This document shows, one piece after another, positions 27,848 through 36,750 of a DNA stretch of 64,000 nucleotides. Made by a program: the position numbers and the translations under genes. The stretch comes from Azoarcus sp. TTM-91 (GTDB taxonomy: Bacteria; Pseudomonadota; Gammaproteobacteria; Burkholderiales; Rhodocyclaceae), in the NCBI RefSeq assembly GCF_012911025.1, contig NZ_WUEI01000011.1:1-64000 (forward strand). Reading direction: 5' to 3'. The notes beneath the pieces were generated by a model. The model ran no database searches. It was not told where the DNA came from and worked only from the letters and a program-made list of their open reading frames with translations. Numbering within the stretch: position 1 is the first letter of the stretch; every line of letters begins with the position of its first letter.

Positions 27848-28009
27848 GTTCGGCTCCTTGCTCAAAACAAAAATCCCCAGTGGTTGGCGTCGTGGCCAGC
27901 TCTGGGGATTTCGCCGAGCAGGCGACGCTTTAGCAGTATTTCTGGGTCGGTTCCTGTGGGAGGAAAGCGACGGCCGCCCTGCAAGTTGTCGAATTAACTC
28001 GGCGGCTAA
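27848..28009 (-). promoter_or_regulatory. metK leader RNA with attenuator terminator (candidate riboswitch)
   Basis: The transcript from the metK promoter runs about 160 bases before the start codon. It contains several stems: GTCG-N2-TTCCT-N5-AGGAA-N-CGAC (about 27937-27972), TCGCC-N5-GGCGA (27911-27925), and the terminator AAATCCCCAG/CTGGGGATTT (27902-27911 and 27871-27880) followed by TTTTTGTTTT. GCGTCG in the middle of the leader (27923-27928) is complementary to CGACGC in the terminator loop (27887-27892), and the TCGCC hairpin would compete with that pairing. The upstream gene is divergent, so the terminator can only act on metK. I do not recognise it as any SAM riboswitch class I know. 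Confidence 0.7.
27864..27911 (-). terminator. Intrinsic terminator immediately before metK (attenuator)
   Basis: A 10-base stem AAATCCCCAG/CTGGGGATTT with an internal TGGC/GCCA stem, then TTTTTGTTTT on the minus strand. The ribosome binding site AAGGAG begins only four or five bases after the U-tract. Confidence 0.82.
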
Positions 28010-28015
28010 GGGATA

Positions 28016-28043
28016 ATTATAGGCTTTCGTCCCGACCGGTCAA
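28016..28043 (-). promoter_or_regulatory. metK promoter
   Basis: TTGACC (28038-28043), a 16-base spacer and a perfect TATAAT (28016-28021) on the minus strand form a strong sigma-70 promoter, about 160 bases before the metK start and back-to-back with the acyltransferase operon. Confidence 0.8.
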
Positions 28044-28086
28044 ATCAGGCGCCCCGCATCGGTCCTGCGGCTGCCTGACATTCTTC

Positions 28087-28962
28087 ATGCTCCTTGCCTT
28101 GTTGTTCCGTTTTCTTTCCCGCCTGCCCTTGAGCTGGCTGCACGCCCTGGGCGGGCTGGCCGGCTGGTTGATCTATTGCTTCGACAGCGGCTACCGTCGG
28201 CGGCTGAAGGAAAACCTGGCGCTGGCCATCGGCCGCGACGATCCGGCGCTGCGCCGCCGCGCGGTGGCGGAAGCGGGGCGGCAGGCGCTGGAGGTGCCCT
28301 GGCTGTGGCTGCGCCCGGTGGATCAGGTGCTGGGCAAGATCGTCCGCGCCGAAGGCTGGGAGCTGGCCGACAAGGCACGCAGCGAAGGCGCCGGCATCCT
28401 CTTCATGACGCCGCACCTGGGCTGTTTCGAGATCACCGCGCTCTATTGCGCCGCCCATGCGCCCATCACCGTGCTCTACCGGCCGCCGCGCAAGGCCGCG
28501 CTGCGGCCGCTGATGGAATACGGCCGCAACCGCGGCGACATGCGTACGGCGCCGGCCGACCTTTCCGGCGTGCGCAAGCTGGTGAAGACGCTGCGGGCGA
28601 GCGAGGCGGTGGGCATGCTGCCGGACCAGGTGCCGGCCCTGGGCGAAGGCATCTGGGCGCCGTTCTTCGGCCGCCCGGCGTGGACGATGACGCTGGCGGC
28701 CCGCCTGGCCGAGGTGAAGAACGTGCGCATGTTCTACATCTGGGCCGAGCGCTTGCCGCGCGGCCAGGGTTACTCGCTGCACGTGGCGCCGCCGCAGGAG
28801 GCGATGGAGGGCGACCTGGAGGCGCGCTGCGCGGCCATCAACCGCGACATCGAGCGCGTCATCCTGCGCTGCCCGGAGCAGTACCTGTGGGGCTATCACC
28901 GTTACAAGAAGCCGAAGGCGGGCAAGCCTGCCGATCGAGCGGCGGAGGATGGGCGCGCATGA
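28087..28962 (+). CDS. lpxL: Lipid A biosynthesis acyltransferase (LpxL/HtrB family)
   Basis: A 291-residue inner-membrane enzyme that adds a secondary acyl chain to lipid A. It has an N-terminal hydrophobic segment (about 1-30) and the catalytic HX4E motif in TPHLGCFEITALY. VLYRPPRKAALR and MLPDQVP are family motifs, and the end PEQYLWGYHRYKKPK is typical of LpxL. It is followed at once by a second acyltransferase (ATGA overlap at 28959-28962), so both transferases for the secondary chains are cotranscribed. Which chain each one adds is not decided by sequence alone. Confidence 0.9.
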   Translation: MLLALLFRFLSRLPLSWLHALGGLAGWLIYCFDSGYRRRLKENLALAIGRDDPALRRRAVAEAGRQALEVPWLWLRPVDQVLGKIVRAEGWELADKARSEGAGILFMTPHLGCFEITALYCAAHAPITVLYRPPRKAALRPLMEYGRNRGDMRTAPADLSGVRKLVKTLRASEAVGMLPDQVPALGEGIWAPFFGRPAWTMTLAARLAEVKNVRMFYIWAERLPRGQGYSLHVAPPQEAMEGDLEARCAAINRDIERVILRCPEQYLWGYHRYKKPKAGKPADRAAEDGRA

Positions 28963-29834
28963 TGACCCGCCTGGGTGTTGCCCTGTTCTGGTTGCTCCAC
29001 TGGTTGCCGTTGCCGGTTCTCGCCCGCGTGGGCGAGGCGCTGGGCTTGCTCATCTATGTCTTCGCGCTGCCGCGTCGGCGGGTGGCGGCGACCAATCTGC
29101 GGCTGTGCTTTCCGGAAATGGATGCCCATGCGCGCAACCGCCTGCTGCGCCGGCATTTCCGCATGCTCGGCCGCAGCCTGCTGGAGCGCGGCCTGAGCTG
29201 GTGGGCGAGCGAGGCCCGGCTGCGGCGGTTGATCCGGCTCACCGGGCTGGAGCGGGTGACGGCGGCCAAGGCCGAAGGCAAGGCGGTGATCCTGCTGGCG
29301 CCCCACTTCGTCGGCCTGGACATTGCCGGCACCCGGTTGGCGATGGAGGGCGACTTCGTCAGCATGTATGCCCACCAGAAGAACAAGGTGCTGGATCGCT
29401 GGCTCTACCACGGCCGCAGCCGCTTCAACGACCAGATGCTGCTTTCGCGCCAGGACGGGGTGCGCAGCACGGTCAAGGCGATGCGCGCCGGGCGCCCCTT
29501 CTTTTATCTGCCGGACATGGATTACGGCCGCAAGGACGCTATCTTCGTGCCTTTCTTCGGCGTGCCGGCGGCGACCATCACTGGCCTGTCGCGTCTCGCC
29601 CGCCTCGCCGGCGCGGTGGTGATGCCCTGCACCGCCCATGTGCGGCGCGACGGCAGCGGCTACGACGTCGAAATCGGCGAGGCGTGGGCGGATTTCCCGA
29701 CCGCGGACGTGGAGGCCGATACCCTGCGCATGAACCGCTGGCTTGAAGGCGCGGTGAAATCCATGCCTGAGCAGTATTACTGGGTGCACCGCCGCTTCAA
29801 GACGCGTCCGCCGGGCGAGCCCAAGCTCTATTGA
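28959..29834 (+). CDS. Second lipid A acyltransferase (LpxL/LpxM family)
   Basis: A 291-residue paralogue of the preceding protein. It has one N-terminal membrane helix (about 5-28), the catalytic HX4D in APHFVGLDIAG, MYAHQKNKVLDRWLY, FYLPDMDYGRKD and the terminal MPEQYYWVHRRFKTRP. Its ATG overlaps the previous stop (ATGA). A second ATG follows directly and could serve. The conserved terminal motif and DMD-type acidic pair are close to LpxM/LpxP; the acyl-chain specificity cannot be assigned. Confidence 0.88.
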   Translation: MMTRLGVALFWLLHWLPLPVLARVGEALGLLIYVFALPRRRVAATNLRLCFPEMDAHARNRLLRRHFRMLGRSLLERGLSWWASEARLRRLIRLTGLERVTAAKAEGKAVILLAPHFVGLDIAGTRLAMEGDFVSMYAHQKNKVLDRWLYHGRSRFNDQMLLSRQDGVRSTVKAMRAGRPFFYLPDMDYGRKDAIFVPFFGVPAATITGLSRLARLAGAVVMPCTAHVRRDGSGYDVEIGEAWADFPTADVEADTLRMNRWLEGAVKSMPEQYYWVHRRFKTRPPGEPKLY

Positions 29835-29868
29835 ATTCAACGCGCAGCGCGGCCGGCGGCGCGCGCCT

Positions 29869-30105
29869 CTAATTGCCCTTTTCGTCCTCACGCGCAAGGC
29901 GCGCGAGGACGACCGGAAAGGCGGCGCTGCCGAGCAGGGCCACCGCCGACACGATCAACGCCAGCGCGGTGCCGGCTTCCGCGAGTATGGGATGCGAAGC
30001 CGAGAAATCGCCGACCAGCAGGGCGAATCCCGCCAGCAGGCAGAGCAGGCCGGGGATGCCGAGCAACCAGGCGGAGAGGGGAATGAGTGCGGGGCGGGTG
30101 TCCAT
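29869..30105 (-). CDS. Small two-helix membrane protein, unknown
   Basis: 78 residues starting [10 protein letters not shown]. Two hydrophobic segments (about 10-32 and 45-66) are separated by a short polar loop, and a charged tail ([11 protein letters not shown]) ends it. It is convergent with the acyltransferase operon and divergent from dapF. No family is recognised; it is supported by hydrophobic organisation rather than by motif. Confidence 0.5.
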   Translation of the reverse strand: MDTRPALIPLSAWLLGIPGLLCLLAGFALLVGDFSASHPILAEAGTALALIVSAVALLGSAAFPVVLARLAREDEKGN

Positions 30106-30202
30106 GGCGCGGCATTCTCCCACCTGGCCCGCGGTGGACGATAGCCGGCCGCTGGGCGAGAATCGGCTGTTCTCTGCCCCATCCCTCGAGGAGTTTTCCC
30201 TC

Positions 30203-31036
30203 ATGCGTTTGCGTTTCACCAAGATGCACGGTCTCGGCAACGATTTCGTCGTCATCGATGCCACCCGCGAGGCGGTGGATCTGACGCCCGAACGGGTGCG
30301 GGCCATCGCCGACCGGCATTTCGGCGTGGGCTGCGACCAGTTGCTGGTGGTGGAGCAGCCGACGCAGCCGGGCGTGGATTTCCGCTACCGCATCTTCAAC
30401 GCCGATGGCGGCGAGGTGGAGCAGTGCGGCAACGGCGCGCGCTGCTTCGTCCGCTTCGTGCACGAGAAGGCGCTGACCGACAAGGATGAGATCCGCGTCG
30501 AGACCCGCAGCGGCCTCATCGCCCCGCGCCTGCGGCCGGACGGCCTGGTGACGGTGGACATGGGCGTACCGCGGCTGCAGCCGGCACAGATCCCCTTCGT
30601 TTCCGACTCGGACGCAGTGGTGCAGCCGCTGGACGTCGCCGGCGAGACGGTGGCGATCACCGCGGTCTCCATGGGCAACCCGCATGCGGTGCAGGTGGTG
30701 GCCGACGTGGAGGCCGCGCCGGTGCAGGCACAGGGCGCGCTGATCGAAAGCCATCCGCGCTTTCCGGCGCGGGTGAACGCCGGCTTCATGCAGGTGATGG
30801 ACGAAGGCTGCGTGCGCCTGCGGGTGTTCGAGCGCGGCGCCGGAGAGACGCTGGCCTGCGGTACCGGCGCCTGCGCCGCGGTGGTCGCCGGCATCCTGCG
30901 CGGCCTGCTGGTATCGCCGGTGCGTGTCGAAACCCGCGGTGGCGGACTGGAAATCGCCTGGAGCGGCCCGGGAACGCCGGTGCTGATGACCGGCCCCGCG
31001 GTCACCGTATTCGAAGGCGAGATGGAACTCGCCTGA
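30203..31036 (+). CDS. dapF: Diaminopimelate epimerase
   Basis: A 277-residue cytoplasmic enzyme interconverting LL- and meso-diaminopimelate for lysine and peptidoglycan synthesis. [13 protein letters not shown], the first catalytic Cys in [16 protein letters not shown], and the second catalytic Cys in [12 protein letters not shown] give a certain call. The start ATG at 30203 follows GAGGAG. It heads a plus-strand run with DUF484 and xerC, an order also conserved in gammaproteobacteria. Confidence 0.98.
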   Translation: MRLRFTKMHGLGNDFVVIDATREAVDLTPERVRAIADRHFGVGCDQLLVVEQPTQPGVDFRYRIFNADGGEVEQCGNGARCFVRFVHEKALTDKDEIRVETRSGLIAPRLRPDGLVTVDMGVPRLQPAQIPFVSDSDAVVQPLDVAGETVAITAVSMGNPHAVQVVADVEAAPVQAQGALIESHPRFPARVNAGFMQVMDEGCVRLRVFERGAGETLACGTGACAAVVAGILRGLLVSPVRVETRGGGLEIAWSGPGTPVLMTGPAVTVFEGEMELA

Positions 31037-31087
31037 ACGTTTTTGACCGGGGCGGCGGCGCCGCTCCGACTGGACTGGAGCCCCCCG

Positions 31088-31741
31088 ATGAATGCCGACG
31101 ACGTCGCCCGTTACCTCCGTGAACATCCCGATTTCCTCTCGGAGCACGGCGAACTCTTCACCCAGATCACCGTGCCGCATCCCCAGCACGACGGCCAGGC
31201 CATCTCCCTGGCGGAGCGCCAACTCCACGCCCTGCGCGAGAAGATCCGCCTGCTGGAGGGCAAGCTGGCGGAGCTGATCCGCTTCGGCGAAGAGAACGAC
31301 GACATCAGCGAAAAAGTGCACCGCCTGTCGGTTGCCCTGCTGGCGGCGGAGAACTACGAGGCGGTGCGGCATGCGCTCTACACCAGCCTGCAGGAGGACT
31401 TCAGCGTTCCGCACGTCGCCCTGCGCATCTGGAACAGCGTGCTGGCCCGTGAGGAGGCGGAGTTCGCGCCAGTGAGCGAAAGCGTGCGGCTCTATGTCGG
31501 TGACCTCCGCCGTCCCTACTGCGGTGCGCCCGACAATATCGAGGCGGTGGGCTGGTTCGGCGAGGCGTCGCCGCACATCCGCTCTCTGGCGCTGATGCCG
31601 CTGCGTCGCCAGGCCCAGGTCTTCGGCGTGCTGGTGCTGGGCAGCGAGGAGATGGAGCGCTTCTATCCGGAAATGGGCACGCTCTACCTCGGCCGCATCG
31701 CCGAACTCGCCGCCGCCGCGTTGCTGTGCGAACTGGGCTGA
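31088..31741 (+). CDS. DUF484 family protein
   Basis: A 217-residue protein with an N-terminal helical part (VARYLREHPDFLSEHGEL is the family hallmark) and a GAF-like C-terminal domain (about 85-215). DUF484 genes are typically found between dapF and xerC, as here. The function is unknown; the GAF-like fold suggests ligand or protein binding. The stop overlaps the xerC start by 16 bases. Confidence 0.9.
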   Translation: MNADDVARYLREHPDFLSEHGELFTQITVPHPQHDGQAISLAERQLHALREKIRLLEGKLAELIRFGEENDDISEKVHRLSVALLAAENYEAVRHALYTSLQEDFSVPHVALRIWNSVLAREEAEFAPVSESVRLYVGDLRRPYCGAPDNIEAVGWFGEASPHIRSLALMPLRRQAQVFGVLVLGSEEMERFYPEMGTLYLGRIAELAAAALLCELG

Positions 31742-32646
31742 ATCCAGCCGATACGCCGGGCGCGCCGCCTATCTGGGTGGAGGACTACCTCGCCTACCTG
31801 GCAACCCAGCGCCGTGCCGCCCGGCTGACCGTGGAGGGCTATCGCCGCGACTTGCTCCGACTGGCCGAACTCGCTGACGGGCGGTCGCCGCTGGCGCTTT
31901 CCTCCCACGACATCCGCCGCTTCGTGGGCCGCCTGCATGGCGAAGGACTGGGCGGGCGCTCGATTGCCCGCGCGCTGTCCGCCTGGCGTGGGCTGTATCG
32001 ATGGTTCGCCCGCCATCGCGGCCTGGAGCGCAATCCGGTGGAGGGCATCCGGGCGCCGCGCTCGCCTTCGCTGCTGCCGCGGGCGCTGTCGGTGGAGCAG
32101 ACCCAGGCCTTGCTGGACCCCGCTGCCGAGAGCGTGCTGGAAATCCGCGACCTCGCCATGTTCGAATTGTTCTACTCCTCCGGCCTGCGCGTCACGGAGC
32201 TCGTCAGCCTTGACCTCGGGCGGGGCGTGGATATGGATGAAAGCATGGTCACCATCACCGGCAAGCGCGGCAAGACCCGCATGGTGCCGGTAGGGGGCAA
32301 GGCGCTGGAGGCGCTGCAGGCCTGGCTGGCGCAGCGTTCCGCCCTGCCAGCGGGCAACGAGCCGGCGCTGTTCGTCACCCGCACCGGCCAGCGCATGACG
32401 TCGTCCGCCGTTCGCAGTCGCCTCGCCCGGCGCGCCGAGCAACTCGGCCTGGGCGTGCACGTCCATCCCCACATGCTGCGCCACAGCTTCGCCAGCCACA
32501 TGCTGCAGGCCAGCGGTGATCTGCGCGCCGTGCAGGAGTTGCTCGGTCACGCCAGCATCCGCAGCACCCAGGTCTACACCCACCTCGATTTCCAGCATCT
32601 CGCCCAGGTCTACGACGCCGCTCACCCGCGCGCGCGCAAGCGTTAA
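31726..32646 (+). CDS. xerC: Tyrosine recombinase XerC
   Basis: A 306-residue recombinase that works with XerD at dif to resolve chromosome dimers. It has an N-terminal SAM-like DNA-binding domain (about 15-105) and the catalytic domain with all six residues in place: Arg155 (SSGLRVTEL), Lys180, His249 and Arg252 (HPHMLRHSF), His275 (LGHASIRS) and Tyr284 (TQVYTHLD). The start is a GTG inside the end of DUF484. This position and completeness favour the housekeeping recombinase and not a mobile-element integrase. Confidence 0.95.
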   Translation: MRTGLNPADTPGAPPIWVEDYLAYLATQRRAARLTVEGYRRDLLRLAELADGRSPLALSSHDIRRFVGRLHGEGLGGRSIARALSAWRGLYRWFARHRGLERNPVEGIRAPRSPSLLPRALSVEQTQALLDPAAESVLEIRDLAMFELFYSSGLRVTELVSLDLGRGVDMDESMVTITGKRGKTRMVPVGGKALEALQAWLAQRSALPAGNEPALFVTRTGQRMTSSAVRSRLARRAEQLGLGVHVHPHMLRHSFASHMLQASGDLRAVQELLGHASIRSTQVYTHLDFQHLAQVYDAAHPRARKR

Positions 32647-32799
32647 GCGGCGGACCTTCCGTTGCTCGTCCCTTCCCCAGTTTGGGTATTTACGGATGTG
32701 GGGCCAAAGAAGCCTTCGGCTATGCTGACAGCAAGCAGAATAATTACTAACGGACTGTGTCGCGTCCCCGGCAAACGGGGCGGCGAAAGCGGGGCAGCC

Positions 32800-33306
32800 A
32801 TGACAACTGGAATTACCCCCAGGGGAGGAGGCGCCGTCGAGGGAGGCGTCCTCACTCCAGGCGCAGCTTCATTCGAGCGCCAAGGCGTGCAGCGGGAAGT
32901 GGCTTTGCTGCTTGCCCGGCACGAGATACGAAATCTGAGGCGCTGGTTCGACGATTTCGACCGCGACATCCTGCTCCCCATCCTGTTGGGCGAGATCGCT
33001 CTGCATAACATCGGCGCTTACGAGAACGGTGCCGGCACGCGCAAGACGCTGGACGATCCGGACGACCTTTGTCCGCTCAAGCCTTGCAACGCCTATTCAA
33101 TCGCCGCTGCCACCGGTCTGCCGCGCGAGACGGTGCGCAGGAAGATCGTGCGGCTTATCGAACTGGGCTGGATACGCAAGCGGCACAACGGCCACCTTTA
33201 TGTGACGGCTGAAGCGATCAATCACTTCGGCTCCATCCTCGGCACGCGGCAGTTGAGCGAGTTGCTGACCACTGCGGATCGGGCCAAGCGGCTGATGGAC
33301 AAGTAG
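32800..33306 (+). CDS. Winged-helix DNA-binding protein, unknown
   Basis: 168 residues. A winged HTH lies at about 102-150 (CNAYSIAAATGLPRETVRRK, followed by a wing IRKRHNGHLYVTAEA). The N-terminal part has a helix around RWFDDFDRDILLPILLGEIA. It resembles transcription factors of the betaproteobacteria with an N-terminal helical region and a MarR/IclR-like HTH, but I do not recognise a named family. ATG at 32800; longer starts upstream run into low-conservation sequence. Preceded by a small CCCCG/CGGGG hairpin at 32766-32780. Confidence 0.7.
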   Translation: MTTGITPRGGGAVEGGVLTPGAASFERQGVQREVALLLARHEIRNLRRWFDDFDRDILLPILLGEIALHNIGAYENGAGTRKTLDDPDDLCPLKPCNAYSIAAATGLPRETVRRKIVRLIELGWIRKRHNGHLYVTAEAINHFGSILGTRQLSELLTTADRAKRLMDK

Positions 33307-33342
33307 CTCCTGATTACCGCTGGCGTAATTGAAGAATCCTTC

Positions 33343-33381
33343 CTTGGGGCTTGCGCCGGGTGATGCGGCGCAGGCCCCAAG
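33343..33381. terminator. Stem-loop between the HTH gene and rlmI
   Basis: CTTGGGGCTTGCGCC and GGCGCAGGCCCCAAG pair over 15 bases with one G-U. It lies 36 bases after the HTH stop codon. There is no U-tract on the plus strand, so it may be a weak or Rho-aided terminator. Confidence 0.45.
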
Positions 33382-33469
33382 TCGTTCACCCACCCGCTCC
33401 GCCGGGTGCCGCATTGGCGCTCATGGGCACAGCGGGTAGACTTGCCGGCCGTTTTTGTGGATTTCCCCC

Positions 33470-34657
33470 ATGGCCCGCCTGATTCTGCTTCCCGGCAAGG
33501 AACGCTCCGTGATGCGTCGTCACCCCTGGATCTTCGCCGGTTCGGTTGCCCGGCTGGAGGGCCGGGCGCGGCTGGGCGACACGGTGGAAGTGCTGAGCGA
33601 TGACGGCAAGTTCCTTGGCCGGGCTGCATGGTCGCCGGAGTCCCAGATCCGCGCCCGCATGTGGACCTTCGATGCGGACACCACCGTCGATCACGCCTTC
33701 TTCAAGCGCCGGGTTGCGGCTTCGGTGGCACGGCGCGCCAGCCATCCCCAACTCGAAGGCAATGATGGCCTGCGTTTGATCCACGGCGAGTCCGACGGAT
33801 TGCCCGGTGTGATCGCCGACCGCTACGGTCCGGTCGTGGTCCTGCAACTCACCAGCGCCGGGGGCGAGAAGTGGCGGGATGCGCTGGTGGCCGGTCTGGT
33901 GCAGGCCACCGGCTGCAGCACGGTCTATGAGCGCTCGGACTCCGACGTGCGCGGGCTGGAAGGCCTGGAGCCCAGGGCGGGCTGCGTGTACGGCGAGTTG
34001 CCGGAAGACCTGCAGATCACCGAGCACGGCGTGCGGATGGCGGTGGACGTGGTGGGCGGACACAAAACCGGTTTCTACCTCGATCAGCGCGACAACCGCT
34101 GGCTGACCGGCCGCTTCGCGCGCGACCGCGAGGTGCTCAACTGTTTCTGCTACACCGGCGGTTTCTCGCTGCAGGCGCTGGCCGGCGGTGCGCGCAGCGT
34201 GCTGTCCATCGACTCCTCCGGGCCGGCGCTGGCCACCGCAGCGCGTAATCTGGTGCTCAACCCGCAATTGCCGGCGGATCGCGCCGAATGGCGGGAGGAC
34301 GACGTGTTCCAGGCGCTGCGTGCGTTACGCGCCGAAGGGCGCAAGTTCGGCCTGATCGTGCTGGATCCGCCCAAGTTCGCGCCTTCCGCCGCCCATGCAG
34401 ACCGCGCCTCCCGTGCCTACAAGGACATCAACCTGCTGGGGTTCCGCCTGCTGGCGCCGGGCGGCATCCTGATGACCTATTCCTGCTCCGGCGGCATCGG
34501 GCTGGAGCTGTTCCAGAAGATCGTTGCCGGCGCGGCGGTGGATGCCGGTGTGGATGCCCGCATCATTCAGCGCCTGTCGGCAGCGCCAGATCATCCCGTC
34601 GGGCTGTCGGTGCCGGAGGGCGAGTACCTGAAGGGGCTGGCGCTTCAGATCGACTGA
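33470..34657 (+). CDS. rlmI: 23S rRNA (cytosine-5)-methyltransferase RlmI-like
   Basis: A 395-residue SAM-dependent enzyme of the RlmI/YccW family, which methylates 23S rRNA at C1962 in E. coli. It has an N-terminal PUA domain (about 3-75: RLILLPGKERSVMRRHPWIF) and a Rossmann fold with the SAM motif FCYTGGFSLQAL, catalytic DPPKFA and YSCSGG. ATG at 33470; one 15 bases upstream is also open. Confidence 0.93.
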   Translation: MARLILLPGKERSVMRRHPWIFAGSVARLEGRARLGDTVEVLSDDGKFLGRAAWSPESQIRARMWTFDADTTVDHAFFKRRVAASVARRASHPQLEGNDGLRLIHGESDGLPGVIADRYGPVVVLQLTSAGGEKWRDALVAGLVQATGCSTVYERSDSDVRGLEGLEPRAGCVYGELPEDLQITEHGVRMAVDVVGGHKTGFYLDQRDNRWLTGRFARDREVLNCFCYTGGFSLQALAGGARSVLSIDSSGPALATAARNLVLNPQLPADRAEWREDDVFQALRALRAEGRKFGLIVLDPPKFAPSAAHADRASRAYKDINLLGFRLLAPGGILMTYSCSGGIGLELFQKIVAGAAVDAGVDARIIQRLSAAPDHPVGLSVPEGEYLKGLALQID

Positions 34658-34663
34658 ATGTGC

Positions 34664-35017
34664 TCAGCGCTGCGGCCGGCTCGCGGCCGGGCGGTCCGGG
34701 TCCGGGCCCGGCTCGGCGCTGGAGAATGCGGCGGCGATCAGCCCCAGCGCCAGCACCATGGCGATGAAGTGCTGCCGCTGCCCGCGCGGCCCGGGCAGGC
34801 GGCGCTCGCCGCGGTAGTAGAAATTCCCCATGTAGCCCACGCCGGCCCAGCCGGCGGCGAGCAGGCCGGCGCCCAGCAGGCGTGAAGACAGCGGGTCGAA
34901 CAGCCGGCCCAGCGCCGGGTTGCTGCGGTCGGGCATGAAGAAGCTGGGTGCCTGGGTCAGCAGGTAAAGGCCGCCCAGCACGCACAGGCTCAGCATCAGG
35001 ACCTGGATGGAGCGCAT
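34664..35017 (-). CDS. Small membrane protein, unknown
   Basis: 117 residues with three hydrophobic helices (about 5-25, 45-65, 85-105) and a proline-rich charged tail. No motif is recognised. It is convergent with rlmI and lies six bases after ruvB on the same strand, so it is probably cotranscribed. Confidence 0.5.
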   Translation of the reverse strand: MRSIQVLMLSLCVLGGLYLLTQAPSFFMPDRSNPALGRLFDPLSSRLLGAGLLAAGWAGVGYMGNFYYRGERRLPGPRGQRQHFIAMVLALGLIAAAFSSAEPGPDPDRPAASRPQR

Positions 35018-35023
35018 GCAGGT

Positions 35024-36079
35024 TCAGCGCTCGAACAGGTCTCCGCCTGCGCGCGGCGGCATGAGGCCGAAGTGCTGCCAGATGGAGTGGGTGGCCATGC
35101 GGCCGCGCGGCGTGCGCTGCAGGTAGCCTTGCTGGATCAGGTAAGGCTCGATGACGTCCTCGATGGTGTCAGTGGATTCGCCGATCGCGGCGGCGATGTT
35201 GTCCAGGCCGACTGGTCCGCCGCCGAACTTCTCCAGCATGGCGGAGAGCAGCTTGCGGTCCATCAGGTCCAGCCCGAGCGCATCCACGTCCAGCATGGTC
35301 AACGCGGCGTCCGCCACCTTGGCGGAAATGTCGCCGCCGGCCTTCACCTCGGCGTAGTCGCGGACCCGGCGCAGCAGGCGGTTGGCGATGCGGGGCGTGC
35401 CGCGGGCGCGGCGGGCGATTTCCAGCGCACCGGCGTCGTCGATCTCGACGTTCAGCAGGCGCGCCGAGCGGCCGACGATGAAACCCAGCTCATCCGGCGT
35501 ATAGAACTCCAGCCGGGAGACGATGCCGAAGCGGTCGCGCAGCGGGTTGGTGAGCATGCCGGCGCGGGTGGTGGCGCCGACCAGGGTGAAGGGCGGCAGG
35601 TCCAGCTTCACCGAGCGGGCGGCCGGGCCTTCGCCGATCATGATGTCGATCTGGAAGTCTTCCAGCGCCGGGTAGAGGATTTCTTCCACCACCGGCGACA
35701 GGCGGTGGATCTCGTCGATGAAGAGGACGTCGTGCGGCTCCAGGTTGGTGAGCAGCGCGGCGAGGTCGCCGGCGCGTTCCAGCACCGGGCCGGAGGTCTG
35801 GCGCAGGTTCACCCCCATCTCGGCGGCGACGATGTGGGCCAGCGTGGTCTTGCCCAGGCCGGGCGGGCCGAACAGCAGCACATGGTCCAGCGCCTCGCCG
35901 CGCTTCTTGGCGGCCTGGATGAAGATCTCCAACTGCTCGCGTACCTTCTGCTGGCCGACGTATTCGGCCAGGCGCTTGGGGCGCAGCGCGCGTTCAACCG
36001 CGTCTTCCTGGCGGTCGGCGGGCTGGGGCGAGATCAGGCGCTCGGGGGCCGCGGCATGGAGCTTGTCTGTTTCGATCAT
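35024..36079 (-). CDS. ruvB: Holliday junction DNA helicase subunit RuvB
   Basis: A 351-residue AAA+ ATPase that drives branch migration with RuvA. Walker A is in [13 protein letters not shown], Walker B in LFIDEIHRL, and the sensor 1 region is LVGATTRAG. The C-terminal winged helix has [17 protein letters not shown]. Length and order are typical. ruvA lies 53 bases upstream. Confidence 0.98.
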   Translation of the reverse strand: MIETDKLHAAAPERLISPQPADRQEDAVERALRPKRLAEYVGQQKVREQLEIFIQAAKKRGEALDHVLLFGPPGLGKTTLAHIVAAEMGVNLRQTSGPVLERAGDLAALLTNLEPHDVLFIDEIHRLSPVVEEILYPALEDFQIDIMIGEGPAARSVKLDLPPFTLVGATTRAGMLTNPLRDRFGIVSRLEFYTPDELGFIVGRSARLLNVEIDDAGALEIARRARGTPRIANRLLRRVRDYAEVKAGGDISAKVADAALTMLDVDALGLDLMDRKLLSAMLEKFGGGPVGLDNIAAAIGESTDTIEDVIEPYLIQQGYLQRTPRGRMATHSIWQHFGLMPPRAGGDLFER

Positions 36080-36132
36080 GGCGGGAGTTTAGCCGCTCCG
36101 GTGTTGCCCGGTATGAATTACTGTCAATTTGT

Positions 36133-36732
36133 TCAGGCTTTCGACAGCACCTTGAGCGCCTGGCGGATGCCGTCGGAGACGCCCACATCCTCGGCCAGCC
36201 CCTTCATCGCGCCCAGCGCTTCCTTCTCGTTGTAGCCGAGGGCGAGCAGGGCGTTGAGGACGTCGCTCTTTGCGTCCAGGGCACCGCCGGCAGTGGCGGC
36301 CAACCGGGCGCCAGCCACTTGCGGCAGGGCCTTGCCGAGCTTGTCGCGCAGTTCCAGCAGCAAGCGCTCGGCGGTCTTCTTGCCGATGCCGGGAATTTTC
36401 ACCAGCCGGCCGGCTTCCTGCAGCGCCACCGCCTGGGCGAGGTCATTCACCGACAGGCCGGACAGCACCGCCAGCGCGGTGCGCGCGCCGATGCCGGACA
36501 CCTTGAGCAACTGGCGGAAAGCGCCGCGTTCTTCCTCGCTGGCGAAGCCGTAGAGGAAATGGCCGTCCTCGCGGATGGCGAGATGGGTGTGGAGGCTGAC
36601 GCGGCTGCCGGTGGCGGGCAAGCCGTAGAAGGTGCTCATCGGCACTTCCAGTTCGTAGCCGACGCCGCCGGCGTCCACGAGGATCTGGGGCGGGTTCTTT
36701 TCCAGCAGGGTGCCGGTGAGGCGTCCTATCAT
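36133..36732 (-). CDS. ruvA: Holliday junction DNA helicase subunit RuvA
   Basis: A 199-residue junction-binding protein. The OB-fold N-terminus [15 protein letters not shown], the tandem helix-hairpin-helix segments ([13 protein letters not shown] and [13 protein letters not shown]), and a C-terminal three-helix domain ending [20 protein letters not shown]. Forms one transcription unit with ruvB. Confidence 0.98.
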   Translation of the reverse strand: MIGRLTGTLLEKNPPQILVDAGGVGYELEVPMSTFYGLPATGSRVSLHTHLAIREDGHFLYGFASEEERGAFRQLLKVSGIGARTALAVLSGLSVNDLAQAVALQEAGRLVKIPGIGKKTAERLLLELRDKLGKALPQVAGARLAATAGGALDAKSDVLNALLALGYNEKEALGAMKGLAEDVGVSDGIRQALKVLSKA

Positions 36733-36750
36733 CGTTCGCTCTTCGAGGGT

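Noticed and set aside
27848..27865. An upstream TTG start for metK adding six residues
   Set aside because: It is inside the U-tract of the terminator and lacks a ribosome binding site; the TTG at 27847 has AAGGAG and gives the family N-terminus.
31726..32646. XerC as a mobile-element integrase
   Set aside because: It sits in the conserved dapF-DUF484-xerC order with a full catalytic set and no attachment repeats or cargo.
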